From an uncultured Lachnospiraceae bacterium (GTDB lineage Bacteria; Bacillota; Clostridia; Lachnospirales; Lachnospiraceae): 64,000 nucleotides of DNA. The notes beneath the pieces are model-generated. The model was not told the DNA's origin and made no database searches. It saw only the letters and a program-made list of their open reading frames with translations. Below are positions 51,202 through 60,089 of the stretch, one piece after another (positions within the stretch are counted from its first letter, which is position 1; the number at the start of each line of letters is the position of its first letter). The position numbers and the translations under genes were made by a program. The stretch spans positions 124,001-188,000 of the forward strand of contig UQDA01000001.1 of assembly GCA_900539715.1 (NCBI GenBank), given 5' to 3'.

Positions 51202-51279
51202 GGGAGCGTCCGCCCCATTGCTTCCCCTGGTATCATTTCTCCCTTGCAGGGCGTCCGCCCATTGCTCACTCCAGTATCA
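51202..51279 (+). repeat. Two imperfect copies of a ~32-bp sequence
   Basis: GGGAGCGTCCGCCCCATTGC...GGTATCA at 51202-51235 is repeated in altered form as GGGCGTCCGCCCATTGC...AGTATCA at 51249-51279. The second copy includes the last codons of the HtrA-like gene, so this looks like a small tandem duplication of that gene's 3' end. Confidence 0.6.
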
Positions 51280-52558
51280 CATCCACCTGCATCTCCTGAT
51301 AACCGTCCTGCCCCTGCCTCATGATAGTCACGCTCACCGTCATGCCGGGCGTAAGTTCTAAAAGAGCGGCATGATATTCCTTGAAAGATGAGATTTCCGA
51401 ATCCTGCAGCTTTACGATAACATCGCCGCTCTGGATTCCCGCCTTCATCGCGGAGGAATCCATCACAATCCCCGTTACATATGCGCCCCGGGGAACATTT
51501 TTTTCCAAATGGACCGCTTCGGGCACATCTGTCCCGTTGATTCCCATATGGGCTATCTCCTGTCCATTGGAAAGCTTTCCTATGGTCGCTATCAGGTCTG
51601 TTATCCCATACGCACTCATGGCACCCGGTCTGCAGTCCTCCGTTCCACCCTTTAAGATTCCCACAACCTGTCCGGACAGGTTCAAAAGCACGCCTCCGCT
51701 GTTTTGCATTTCTGTCATATCTGTTTTTAAAAGATGGACATTGTGATCCGTCAGGTTTTCAATAGAATCTGTAGATGTTACCATACCAAAAACAACGGTT
51801 TCCGTTCCCTGCGGCCGACCGACCGCAATGACCGGAGACGCCAGAAGCCCGATGCCGGAGCTTCCCACCACTGCGGGCTTTAGATTTTTCTTTATACTTT
51901 CCGGAATCCCTTCCCTCAAAATACTCAGTACCGCCAGCCCGGTTTCTTCATCCGTCCCCTTTATCTGCGCTTCCACCGTGCTCCCGTCTGAAAAAGTCAC
52001 TTCCAGACTCTCCGCTTTCTGCACCATCCGGTTATCGGCGAGCACGAGGAATTCCTTCCCGTTGTCCGCAACGAGCAGTCCTGCGCTCTGCCCTTCGTTT
52101 TCATAGGTATTATCAAACCAGTCCACATCTGACACCGCGCCCGTGACCGTCACGAGGGAACGCTCTGAAAATCCCTTTGCCACCGTATACAGATTCCGGT
52201 ACAGCTTTTGATAATCGCTGATTTCCAGCGGGACCTTCTCGATAACCGTCTGAGACTCCTCCGGCACTGTCTCCGTCTCCTCCAGAAGCATATCCTCCGG
52301 ACGCATTTCATCCTCGATATCCTCCTCTTTCAATTCCACCATCTGCGGCTCTTCCTCCGGATACAGCAGATTTGAAAAAACAGGTTCCAGCACCAGAAAT
52401 GTCAGGCACGCGATAAGCCCGAATACTACGGCCATGCTCGCCGTCAAAAGCGTCCTTTTCACGAGCTTTTTTCGGTTCAGCGGACGTTCCTTGACCTTCT
52501 CTTTGATAAATTCTATATCCTGATTCGGCAATTCCTGATTCTGCCGGTTATCTTCCAT
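51266..52558 (-). CDS. HtrA-like membrane protein with degraded catalytic triad
   Basis: About 430 residues from ATG 52558. A cytosolic N-terminus, one membrane segment (~35-60), an acidic stretch, a trypsin-like domain (~135-310) and a C-terminal PDZ domain (GAYVTGIVMDSSAMKAGIQSGDVIVKLQDSEIS). In the protease part the expected TNNHV histidine is replaced by ADNRM (Arg177) and the TDLAV aspartate by TGLAV (Gly207), while the serine is kept (QNSGG, Ser287). It is therefore probably not a conventional protease, though it may be a chaperone or scaffold outside the membrane. Intact frame. Confidence 0.85.
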   Translation of the reverse strand: MEDNRQNQELPNQDIEFIKEKVKERPLNRKKLVKRTLLTASMAVVFGLIACLTFLVLEPVFSNLLYPEEEPQMVELKEEDIEDEMRPEDMLLEETETVPEESQTVIEKVPLEISDYQKLYRNLYTVAKGFSERSLVTVTGAVSDVDWFDNTYENEGQSAGLLVADNGKEFLVLADNRMVQKAESLEVTFSDGSTVEAQIKGTDEETGLAVLSILREGIPESIKKNLKPAVVGSSGIGLLASPVIAVGRPQGTETVVFGMVTSTDSIENLTDHNVHLLKTDMTEMQNSGGVLLNLSGQVVGILKGGTEDCRPGAMSAYGITDLIATIGKLSNGQEIAHMGINGTDVPEAVHLEKNVPRGAYVTGIVMDSSAMKAGIQSGDVIVKLQDSEISSFKEYHAALLELTPGMTVSVTIMRQGQDGYQEMQVDVILE

Positions 52559-52822
52559 ATGTCTATCGTTCCTTTCCGTTCGCACTTGCGGCACGCCTGT
52601 GCCATATCACTTTCCCAGTATACCCCAAACTGCCCCCGCCGCACAAGACCGGAACTGCGTTCTCCGCAAATTTCCCTACCCGTTTTCGATACAGTATGGT
52701 ATGATGGAAAAAAGGCTTCGAGAACAATCGCTCCGCCTTCCGTTGGTTATAGACAGCGGAAGGCGAATCAATTTTCCCGCCGCCATGTTGCATTATTTCA
52801 TTGACCTGATATGGAGGACATC

Positions 52823-55198
52823 ATGAACGCAAAGGTTTTACGCGTACTCGAATATGATAAAGTGATCCGCATTCTGGAGGCAAAGGCAACCTCCGACCCG
52901 GGCCGCGAGCTGTGCCGCAGCCTTGAACCGATGACGGATCTTTCAGAAATCGAAAAAGCACAGACCGAAACCGCCGACGCCCTGACCCGTATTTTCCAGA
53001 AGGGCAGCATAAACTTCGGCAGTAACAAGTCCCTCGGCATGTGTCTGCGCTCTTTGGAAATCGGCAGCACGCTTTCGATGGAGGAGCTTTTACGCATTGC
53101 CGGTCTTTTAGAGAATACCGCCCGTGTCAAGCATTACGGGCGCTCCGAACGGGAGGAGGAACAGACAGATTCCCTCTCGGAATATTTTAACTGTCTTGAA
53201 CCGCTCACGCCCCTTTCTTCTGAAATACGACGCTGCATCCTTTCAGAAGACGAGATGGCAGACGATGCAAGTCCTGCCCTCAAAAAAATCCGCCGCAGCA
53301 TGACGCTGACCGGAGAGAAAATACACAACCAGCTTGCCGGTATGGTAAACGGTCCCGCCCGCAGCTATCTGCAGGATGCGGTCATCACCTCCCGCGACGG
53401 AAGATATTGTATCCCGGTCAAGGCAGAATATAAGAGCCAGGTTCCGGGCATGGTCCATGACCAGTCCTCCACCGGCTCCACCTTTTTCATCGAACCCGCC
53501 GCAGTCGTAAGCCTGAACAACCAGCTGCGCGAGCTGGAGATTGAAGAACAGAAGGAGATTGCCGTGATACTCGCGGAACTGAGCGCCCGCGCGTCCGAAC
53601 ATTGTACGGATATCGCAGAAAATCAAAAGCTCATGACGCTTCTGGACTTCATTTTCGCAAAAGCGGCAATGGCGATGGACTTAAACGCCACCCGTCCGCT
53701 GTTTAACGAAGAGCATTATATCCGCATCCGGCAGGGACGCCATCCTCTGCTCGACCGTAAAAAAGTCGTTCCGATCGACGTAGAACTCGGCGAACGATTC
53801 GACCTGCTTATCATCACCGGCCCCAACACCGGCGGTAAGACCGTCTCCTTAAAAACAGTCGGACTTTTCACGCTGATGGGACAGGCGGGACTGCATATTC
53901 CGGCGCTCGACCGCTCGCAGCTCTCCGTCTTTACAGAAGTATTCGCTGATATCGGCGATGAGCAGAGCATCGAGCAGAGTCTGAGCACCTTTTCTTCCCA
54001 TATGACGAGCATCGTTTCTATATTAAAACATGCAGATGCGGATTCCCTCTGCCTGTTCGACGAGCTCGGCGCCGGAACCGACCCGACCGAAGGCGCAGCG
54101 CTGGCAATCGCAATTTTAAATTTTCTGCACGACCGGGGTATCCGCACAATGGCGACTACCCACTACAGCGAATTAAAGATATACGCTCTGTCTACTGATT
54201 TTGTCGAAAACGCCTGCTGTGAATTTGATGTGGAAACCCTGCGTCCGACCTATCGCCTTCTGATAGGCATTCCCGGAAAGAGCAACGCCTTTGCTATCTC
54301 CAAAAAGCTTGGACTTTCCGATGATATCATCGCCGCTGCGAAAGAGCAGATAGATGAACAGGATGTAAGCTTTGAGGACGTCATCTCCAATCTGGAAGAA
54401 AGCCGCATTACGATAGAGAAGGAACAGCGCCAAATAGAAGCATACAAAAAAGAAGTGGAATCTCTCAAAAAGAAGCTTCAGGAAAAAAACGACAAGATCG
54501 ACCAGGCGCGCGACCGCATCCTCAGGGAAGCGAACGAAAAAGCCCGCGATATTTTACAGGATGCCAAAAATGTGGCTGACGAAACGATACGCGTCTTCCA
54601 GAAGGCCGGGCCCGGCGCTTCCATGAAGGAACTGGAAAAGACAAGACAGAAGCTGCGCGGCAATATTGACGATAAGAACAGCAAGCTTTCCGTTTCCGCC
54701 AAAAAAGAACCCAAGGCTCCTTCCTTAAAGCCGGAGCAGCTCAAAAAAGGCGACGCCGTGCGCGTCGTTTCAATGGGATTAAAAGGAACTGTCAGCAGTC
54801 TGCCCGACGCAAAGGGTAATCTGTTCGTACAGTGCGGTATCCTGCGTACCTCCACCAATATCAAAGATTTGGTGCGTATCGAGGAAGCCACCATTACAGC
54901 GCCCAACCTGCAGAAAACCGGCAGCGGCAAGATACGCATGTCCAAATCCTTTTCCATCTCTCCCGAGATAAACCTCCTTGGCAAGACCGTGGACGAAGCT
55001 CTCGCCGCTCTGGATAAATATCTGGACGACGCTTATCTGGCACACCTGGAAAGTGTCCGCGTCGTACACGGAAAAGGCACCGGTGCGCTCCGTAACGCAG
55101 TCCAGCAGCATCTGCGCCGCGTCAAATATGTAAAGTCATTTCGTCAGGGCGAATATGGTGAAGGCGATGCCGGCGTAACGATCGTAGTATTTAAATAA
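52823..55198 (+). CDS. mutS2: MutS2 endonuclease/ATPase
   Basis: About 791 residues from ATG 52823 (TATGGAGG upstream). Order: MutS-like core and lever, ATPase with Walker A GPNTGGKT (333-340), 'DELGAGTDPTEGAA' signature, coiled coil, KOW-like segment and the C-terminal Smr nuclease domain (INLLGKTVDEAL, VRVVHGKGTGALR). MutS2 suppresses recombination or rescues collided ribosomes depending on species. It is followed six bases later by a two-component system. Confidence 0.96.
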   Translation: MNAKVLRVLEYDKVIRILEAKATSDPGRELCRSLEPMTDLSEIEKAQTETADALTRIFQKGSINFGSNKSLGMCLRSLEIGSTLSMEELLRIAGLLENTARVKHYGRSEREEEQTDSLSEYFNCLEPLTPLSSEIRRCILSEDEMADDASPALKKIRRSMTLTGEKIHNQLAGMVNGPARSYLQDAVITSRDGRYCIPVKAEYKSQVPGMVHDQSSTGSTFFIEPAAVVSLNNQLRELEIEEQKEIAVILAELSARASEHCTDIAENQKLMTLLDFIFAKAAMAMDLNATRPLFNEEHYIRIRQGRHPLLDRKKVVPIDVELGERFDLLIITGPNTGGKTVSLKTVGLFTLMGQAGLHIPALDRSQLSVFTEVFADIGDEQSIEQSLSTFSSHMTSIVSILKHADADSLCLFDELGAGTDPTEGAALAIAILNFLHDRGIRTMATTHYSELKIYALSTDFVENACCEFDVETLRPTYRLLIGIPGKSNAFAISKKLGLSDDIIAAAKEQIDEQDVSFEDVISNLEESRITIEKEQRQIEAYKKEVESLKKKLQEKNDKIDQARDRILREANEKARDILQDAKNVADETIRVFQKAGPGASMKELEKTRQKLRGNIDDKNSKLSVSAKKEPKAPSLKPEQLKKGDAVRVVSMGLKGTVSSLPDAKGNLFVQCGILRTSTNIKDLVRIEEATITAPNLQKTGSGKIRMSKSFSISPEINLLGKTVDEALAALDKYLDDAYLAHLESVRVVHGKGTGALRNAVQQHLRRVKYVKSFRQGEYGEGDAGVTIVVFK

Positions 55199-55216
55199 AC
55201 TGGAATGGAGAATCAT

Positions 55217-55915
55217 ATGGTAACCAAACAAAAAATCCTGATCGTGGATGACGATGCCAACATCGCCGAACTGATATCCTTATATCTTACAAAAGAATGC
55301 TTTGAAACGATGATAGTCGGCGACGGCGAATCCGCTCTCCGCGCGGTCGATACATTTGCTCCGAACCTCATCCTCCTTGACCTGATGCTGCCGGGCATCG
55401 ACGGCTATCAGGTATGCCGGGAGGTACGAAGCCGCTCTGCCGTTCCTATCATCATGCTTTCGGCAAAGGGCGAAATCTTTGACAAAGTGCTCGGGCTCGA
55501 GCTTGGCGCCGACGATTATATGGAAAAACCCTTTGACGCCAAGGAACTCGTTGCACGGGTAAAGGCAGTCCTGCGCCGTTATAAGCCTGTCACGGCAGCT
55601 CCCGCAAAACCCGCTGTCGAATGTGTGGAATACGCGGATCTGACCGTCAACAAGACGAACTACTCCGTCGTTTATATGGGCAGGACCGTTGAGATGCCGC
55701 CGAAGGAGCTGGAACTTCTTTACTTCCTCGCTTCGTCCCCGAACCACGTTTTTTCCAGAGAACAGCTTCTGGACCAGATATGGGGCTACGAGTATATCGG
55801 CGATACCCGCACCGTAGACGTACATATCAAACGTCTGCGCGAAAAGATTAAAGACCACGCCAACTGGAAGATAGCGACCATCTGGGGCATCGGTTATAAA
55901 TTCGAGGTGCGGTAA
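55217..55915 (+). CDS. OmpR-family response regulator
   Basis: About 232 residues. Receiver domain with acidic pocket ILIVDDD and phospho-acceptor Asp55 (LLDLMLPGIDGY), Lys in EKPF, then a winged-helix DNA-binding domain (EMPPKELELLYFLASSPNHVFSREQLLDQIWG, VDVHIKRLREKI). ATG 55217 is preceded by TGGAGAATCAT. The TAATG overlap with the next gene couples it to the sensor kinase. The signal sensed is unknown. Confidence 0.95.
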   Translation: MVTKQKILIVDDDANIAELISLYLTKECFETMIVGDGESALRAVDTFAPNLILLDLMLPGIDGYQVCREVRSRSAVPIIMLSAKGEIFDKVLGLELGADDYMEKPFDAKELVARVKAVLRRYKPVTAAPAKPAVECVEYADLTVNKTNYSVVYMGRTVEMPPKELELLYFLASSPNHVFSREQLLDQIWGYEYIGDTRTVDVHIKRLREKIKDHANWKIATIWGIGYKFEVR

Positions 55916-57330
55916 TGCGTAAGACCCTTTATCTGAAATTTGTGCTCGGCTATCTTATCTTCGGTTTTTTCGGCTTTCTCGTCGTCGCTACCTTTGTCTC
56001 CAGCATGACTCTGGAGCATTTGAAGCGTGAAAGAGCGGATTCCCTCTATAAAGAAGCCACTCTTATCGCAGACACCTATGCCTCCGACCTTTACAACAGC
56101 AGCGTATCCCTTGAAACAGTCAAAGGACAGTTGGACGCTCTGAGCGCCTATCTTTCCTCGCAGATATGGATAATCAACCCGTCCGGGCGCATCATCATGA
56201 CGACCGATGCGCCTTTGGATGTGGAGCATGAAACCGTTGTGGAAAACTTCGACCCTACTGTCACAGCCGGATCCTTTTATACGGTCGGAGATTTTTTCGG
56301 CTGCTTTAACGAAGATATCCTCAGCGTTTTTTCGCCTATCACGTCAAACTTTACCGTGCGCGGCTATGTGGTCATACATACGCCCATGTCTGTAATACGG
56401 GCGTCCAGCGAAAGCCTGCTGAATATTTCCTATATCCTGCTCGTCATCTTTTTCCTGCTTTCCTTGATCATCCTCATCTTTTTTACGGAGATGGTCTATC
56501 TGCCGCTCCGTAAGATAACTGCGGCCACAGAACAATATGCCGCAGGAAATCTGCACTATGAGTTTTCCGTGGACAGTGAAGATGAAATCGGTTATCTCGC
56601 AGCTTCCCTTTCTTATATGGCAAGCGAGATAGCGCGAAGTGAAGACAACCAGAAAAAATTCATCGCCAACGTCTCCCACGACTTCCGCTCCCCGCTCACT
56701 TCCATCAAAGGCTATCTGGAAGCGATGCTGGACGGAACTATCCCGCCGGAACTGCATGAAAAATATCTGCGTATCGTTTTAAATGAAACAGAACGCCTTA
56801 CCAAGCTGACGAACAGCCTCCTGACGCTGAATAATCTCAACATGAAGGGTATGGTACTGGAAAAAACCGCTTTTGATCTGAATAAAGTCATACGTTCCAC
56901 TGCCGCATCCTTCGAAGGCACATGCCAGCAGAAGCATATCGGCATCGAGCTTGTCCTGACAGGCGAACAAATGCCTGTTTTTGCGGATAAAAGCAAGATT
57001 GAACAGGTGCTTTACAACCTGCTCGACAACGCCATCAAATTTTCCCACCCGGAATCCGCTATCAAGATTGAAACGACCGAAAAACACGGCAAAGTTTTTG
57101 TTTCTGTCAAAGACAGGGGAATCGGGATTCCAAAGGACAGCCTGCGCCTCATTTTTGACCGCTTTTATAAAACCGACCTTTCCCGCGGAAAGGACAAAAA
57201 GGGCACAGGTCTGGGGCTTGCCATCACAAAGGAAATCATTCAGGCGCACAATGAAAATATCAACGTCATCAGCACCGAGGGCGTCGGCACGGAATTTATC
57301 TTCTCACTTCCTGTAGCAGAAGAAGAATAG
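55915..57330 (+). CDS. Membrane sensor histidine kinase
   Basis: 471 residues: membrane segment near residues 7-29, extracellular part of about 130 residues, second membrane segment (~168-190), HAMP, dimerisation/phospho-acceptor domain with His255 (VSHDFRSPLTSIKG) and HATPase (NLLDNAIKFS, DRGIGIPKDS, GTGLGLA). It is the partner of the preceding regulator. ATG overlaps its stop. Confidence 0.95.
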   Translation: MRKTLYLKFVLGYLIFGFFGFLVVATFVSSMTLEHLKRERADSLYKEATLIADTYASDLYNSSVSLETVKGQLDALSAYLSSQIWIINPSGRIIMTTDAPLDVEHETVVENFDPTVTAGSFYTVGDFFGCFNEDILSVFSPITSNFTVRGYVVIHTPMSVIRASSESLLNISYILLVIFFLLSLIILIFFTEMVYLPLRKITAATEQYAAGNLHYEFSVDSEDEIGYLAASLSYMASEIARSEDNQKKFIANVSHDFRSPLTSIKGYLEAMLDGTIPPELHEKYLRIVLNETERLTKLTNSLLTLNNLNMKGMVLEKTAFDLNKVIRSTAASFEGTCQQKHIGIELVLTGEQMPVFADKSKIEQVLYNLLDNAIKFSHPESAIKIETTEKHGKVFVSVKDRGIGIPKDSLRLIFDRFYKTDLSRGKDKKGTGLGLAITKEIIQAHNENINVISTEGVGTEFIFSLPVAEEE

Positions 57331-57365
57331 CCGCTGTGGCTGAACTGATAAACTGAAATTTGTGC

Positions 57366-57394
57366 TTGCATATTGAATACTTTTCAGCTAGAAT
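57366..57394 (+). promoter_or_regulatory. Promoter of tRNA-Ser
   Basis: TTGCAT and TAGAAT hexamers with exactly 17 bases between them, 33 bp before the tRNA. Confidence 0.65.
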
Positions 57395-57427
57395 AGAGAT
57401 GTTGCAGAAATCATTCTGCTGCATGCT

Positions 57428-57513
57428 GGAGAAGTACCCAAGTGGCTGAAGGGTCCGGCTTCGAACACCGGTAGGCTGTAACAGGCGCGAGGGTTCAAAT
57501 CCCTCCTTCTCCG
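57428..57513 (+). tRNA. tRNA-Ser (anticodon CGA)
   Basis: GGAGAAG/CTTCTCC acceptor stem, GTGGCTGAAGG D-arm, anticodon loop TTCGAAC giving CGA, a long variable arm (TAGGCTGTAACAGGCGC) and GGTTCAAAT T-loop: all features of a type II serine tRNA. The base pair closing the anticodon loop is C-A if the loop is seven bases long. No CCA is encoded. Confidence 0.93.
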
Positions 57514-57518
57514 CTTTT

Positions 57519-57562
57519 AAAAAGGCTGTGAAAATGATGAACCATTTTCACAGCCTTTTTCA
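57519..57562 (+). terminator. Terminator after tRNA-Ser
   Basis: Perfect 18-bp inverted repeat AAAAAGGCTGTGAAAATG / CATTTTCACAGCCTTTTT with a six-base loop. Confidence 0.92.
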
Positions 57563-57603
57563 TATCTTCATATAATAAACCAAAAAGCAAAGCCAAGACT
57601 CCT

Positions 57604-58248
57604 ATGAATACAATACTCTCGCTCCTTTGTGCCGCAATGTTCGCGCTTTCTCTTTCTCTCGATACCTTTGCGGCATGCTTCGCCTACGGCAGCGGAAAAT
57701 ACCGCCTGCCCTTTTTTTCCGGACTCATCATCGACCTCGTCACCAGCGCCGTTTTAGGACTTTCCATGTTCTTTGGCTCGCTTCTCCAGCCATGGATTCC
57801 GCCGTCCTTTAGCCGGGCAATCTGCTTTCTCCTGCTCTTTTCCATGGGGAGTATTCATCTGCTGGACGAAGCTGCAAAAGCGTTTCTTCGCAGACACGAC
57901 AGCTTTTTTAGAAATATTTCTTTCAGCGCCTTGAATTTCCGCTTTGTCCTCTCTGTCTATGCCGACCCGGAAAATGCGGATACCGATGATTCCAGAAGTA
58001 TTTCTCCGAAAGAAGCGCTTTCGCTCGCCACAGCCCTGTCGCTTGACGGCGCTGCTGCCGGATTCGGAGCAGCGCTTGGCAGCGCCAAACCTGCCGCAGT
58101 CTTTTTCGCTTCCCTTATCATTGGTGCAGGCGCAGTCTTTGGAGGCTTTTTCCTCGGCAACCTGACCGCAGCGCGGCTGCGTTTCCCGGTATCATGGCTG
58201 TCCGGAGCTATCCTTATCGCGCTGGCATTCGGGCAGATTTTGCAATAG
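57604..58248 (+). CDS. ytaF: YtaF/MntP-family membrane protein
   Basis: 214 residues with six hydrophobic segments in two repeats of the MntP type (SLDTFAACFAYG near residue 18; ALSLDGAAAGFGAAL near 148), each with the conserved aspartate. YtaF is a sporulation membrane protein in Bacillus; relatives export manganese. The ribosome site is weak. It converges with the superoxide dismutase gene (6-bp gap). Confidence 0.85.
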   Translation: MNTILSLLCAAMFALSLSLDTFAACFAYGSGKYRLPFFSGLIIDLVTSAVLGLSMFFGSLLQPWIPPSFSRAICFLLLFSMGSIHLLDEAAKAFLRRHDSFFRNISFSALNFRFVLSVYADPENADTDDSRSISPKEALSLATALSLDGAAAGFGAALGSAKPAAVFFASLIIGAGAVFGGFFLGNLTAARLRFPVSWLSGAILIALAFGQILQ

Positions 58249-58254
58249 GAATAT

Positions 58255-58860
58255 TTATCTGAGCTTCTCTGCGACAGCGTTCCAGTTTACCACATGAAAC
58301 CACTGGTCGATATAGTCCGCACGCAGATTTTTGTATTTCAAATAGTAGGCGTGCTCCCATACGTCCAAAAGCATGACCGGAGTAAGCCCCTGCGACAGCG
58401 GATTATCCTGGTTCGCCAGCGCGATGATCTGCAGACAGCCGTCCGCGTCCTTTGCCAGCCACGCAAACCCCGACCCAAACCGGCTCAGCGCCGCTTCCTT
58501 CATTGTTTTTTTGAAATTTTCCACGCCGCCAAAGGCCTCTGCAACCGCGGTGGAAACGCTCTGACCTGCAGGTGCCATGATATCAAAATACATGTCGTGG
58601 TTATAAACGCCGCCCCCGTTGTCGCGGACAGCATCCTTTAACTCTTTCGGCAGCTCCGCCAGACGCAAAAGAAGCTCTTCCAGCGTCCAGGAGTGATATT
58701 CCGGATAAGGCTCCAGCGCCTTGTTTAGATTATCCACATAGGTCTTAAAATGCTTATCATGATGATAGTGCATCGTCTCTTCATCAATGTAAGGCTCCAG
58801 CGCATCATACGCGTAGGGCAGTTCGGGAAGCGTAAACGGGTAGGTGTTATTGATGATCAT
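58255..58860 (-). CDS. Fe/Mn superoxide dismutase
   Basis: About 201 residues from ATG 58860 (GGAGG upstream). Metal ligands are in place: His in MHYHHDKH, His in NHDMYFD, and the DVWEHAYYL block with Asp and His. It converts superoxide to peroxide and oxygen in the cytoplasm. The NNGG-type motif (DNGGGVYNHD) and length are standard. Iron or manganese use cannot be decided from sequence. Confidence 0.95.
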   Translation of the reverse strand: MIINNTYPFTLPELPYAYDALEPYIDEETMHYHHDKHFKTYVDNLNKALEPYPEYHSWTLEELLLRLAELPKELKDAVRDNGGGVYNHDMYFDIMAPAGQSVSTAVAEAFGGVENFKKTMKEAALSRFGSGFAWLAKDADGCLQIIALANQDNPLSQGLTPVMLLDVWEHAYYLKYKNLRADYIDQWFHVVNWNAVAEKLR

Positions 58861-58986
58861 TGTGATTCCTCCATTTCTTCTGACCGCTTTAGAAAGCGAT
58901 GTTTCCATACTGCATATCAGTTTATGCTCTACTGTAGGAATCTATACAACATATGTCTGTTTTTCCCCGCAGTTTTATATACTGCT

Positions 58987-59655
58987 TTAAATTCCTTCGG
59001 TCTCCCAGAAATCCTTCAGTTCTTCCAGCGATTCAAAACAACAGTCATATACTTTTTTAATCTCCTCGTCAGGCTGTACCATATCCGGTATCATGACAGC
59101 CAGCATCCCCGCAGCGGCTACCGAGCGTATCCCGTTAAACGAATCCTCGATGCCCGCAGCATTTTCGGGTTTTACGGAAAGCCTCCGGCACGCTTCCAGA
59201 TAAATATCCGGTGCGGGCTTGCTTGCCTTGACCATATCGCCGCCTATTACCACATCAAAGTATCCGTCCAGCCCGTTCCTGCCCAGGTTTTTCTTCACCT
59301 GCTCCAGCCGGGTGGACGACGCTACCGCCAGCTTTTTGCCGGATGCCTTCAAAAAATCAAGAAGCTCTGTCACACCCTTCATCAGCGGAAGCTCCTCATC
59401 CAGCCTTGCAAAAAAGCGTTTATTTACCTCTCCCCAATACTCATCATATGGAAAACTGCCGTTTGGATACCACGGCTCCATGGACGCTATCACATGCGCC
59501 CGGACCGCCTCCTGATTGCGGCCGCAGCTTCCATATACCGCTTCCTCCGTCATTTTCAGCCCCATCTCCTCTGCTGTCTGAAAACAACATTCGCAGCTGA
59601 TACGCTCTGTATCAAACAGCACTCCGTCCATATCAAAAACAACCGCTTCTATCAT
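58987..59655 (-). CDS. HAD-family phosphatase/phosphomutase
   Basis: About 222 residues from ATG 59655. The first HAD motif FDMDGVLFDT (nucleophile Asp) is at residues 7-16, motif II ASSTR, motif III with KPAPDIYL and motif IV EDSFNGI. The cap matches the beta-phosphoglucomutase-like subfamily, which includes beta-phosphoglucomutase and sugar phosphatases. Neighbouring maltose/starch genes (GH31, MalQ) would suit a sugar-phosphate role. Confidence 0.9.
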   Translation of the reverse strand: MIEAVVFDMDGVLFDTERISCECCFQTAEEMGLKMTEEAVYGSCGRNQEAVRAHVIASMEPWYPNGSFPYDEYWGEVNKRFFARLDEELPLMKGVTELLDFLKASGKKLAVASSTRLEQVKKNLGRNGLDGYFDVVIGGDMVKASKPAPDIYLEACRRLSVKPENAAGIEDSFNGIRSVAAAGMLAVMIPDMVQPDEEIKKVYDCCFESLEELKDFWETEGI

Positions 59656-59841
59656 CCTTCTTTTCCTTTCTTCATCCATTCCGCCGGCAGCCGCTTTGGA
59701 AATTTTCGCTCTTTTTTCAATTATCTTTCTTTTTTATAATTTATTGTGTCTTTATCTTATTGCATCGGGCAGGCAAAGTCAAATTTATCCCTGCATCCTA
59801 AAACCCATTTTTATTATTTTTCATTTTTTTCAAAAAAACAC

Positions 59842-59870
59842 TTGCAATTCTTTTTATCCTATGCTATTAT
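59842..59870 (+). promoter_or_regulatory. Promoter of tRNA-Gly
   Basis: TTGCAA and TATTAT (within TATTATAATATT) with a 17-base spacer, 36 bp before the tRNA. Confidence 0.6.
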
Positions 59871-59906
59871 AATATTCGTCGCTGAGACATACAGCAACAA
59901 ACAAAT

Positions 59907-59979
59907 GCGACAGTAGTACAGTTGGTAGTACGCCACCTTGCCAAGGTGGAGGTCGCGGGTTCGAGCCCCGTCTGTCGCT
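59907..59979 (+). tRNA. tRNA-Gly (anticodon GCC)
   Basis: GCGACAG/CTGTCGC acceptor stem, D-arm with GTTGGTAGTAC, anticodon stem CCACC/GGTGG with loop TTGCCAA, T-arm GCGGGTTCGAGCCCCGT. No CCA is encoded. A standard type I glycine tRNA. Confidence 0.95.
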
Positions 59980-59991
59980 CTTCTTGATTGC

Positions 59992-60025
59992 AAAAGAACC
60001 TTGAAAATTCAAGGTTCTTTTTATT
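59992..60025 (+). terminator. Terminator after tRNA-Gly
   Basis: Inverted repeat AAAAGAACCTTGAA / TTCAAGGTTCTTTT with a two-base loop and a T-rich tail. Confidence 0.92.
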
Positions 60026-60039
60026 TTTCATACTCTCCA

Positions 60040-60085
60040 AAGAGCCGGAAGATATGCCGCATGCGGTCATCCTCCGGCTCTTTTT
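60040..60085. terminator. Terminator of the GH31 gene
   Basis: AAAGAGCCGGA pairs with TCCGGCTCTTT around a 24-base loop, just past the GH31 stop codon (minus strand). The T-run is clearer on the plus strand, so it may serve both directions. Confidence 0.7.
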
Positions 60086-60089
60086 CAGA

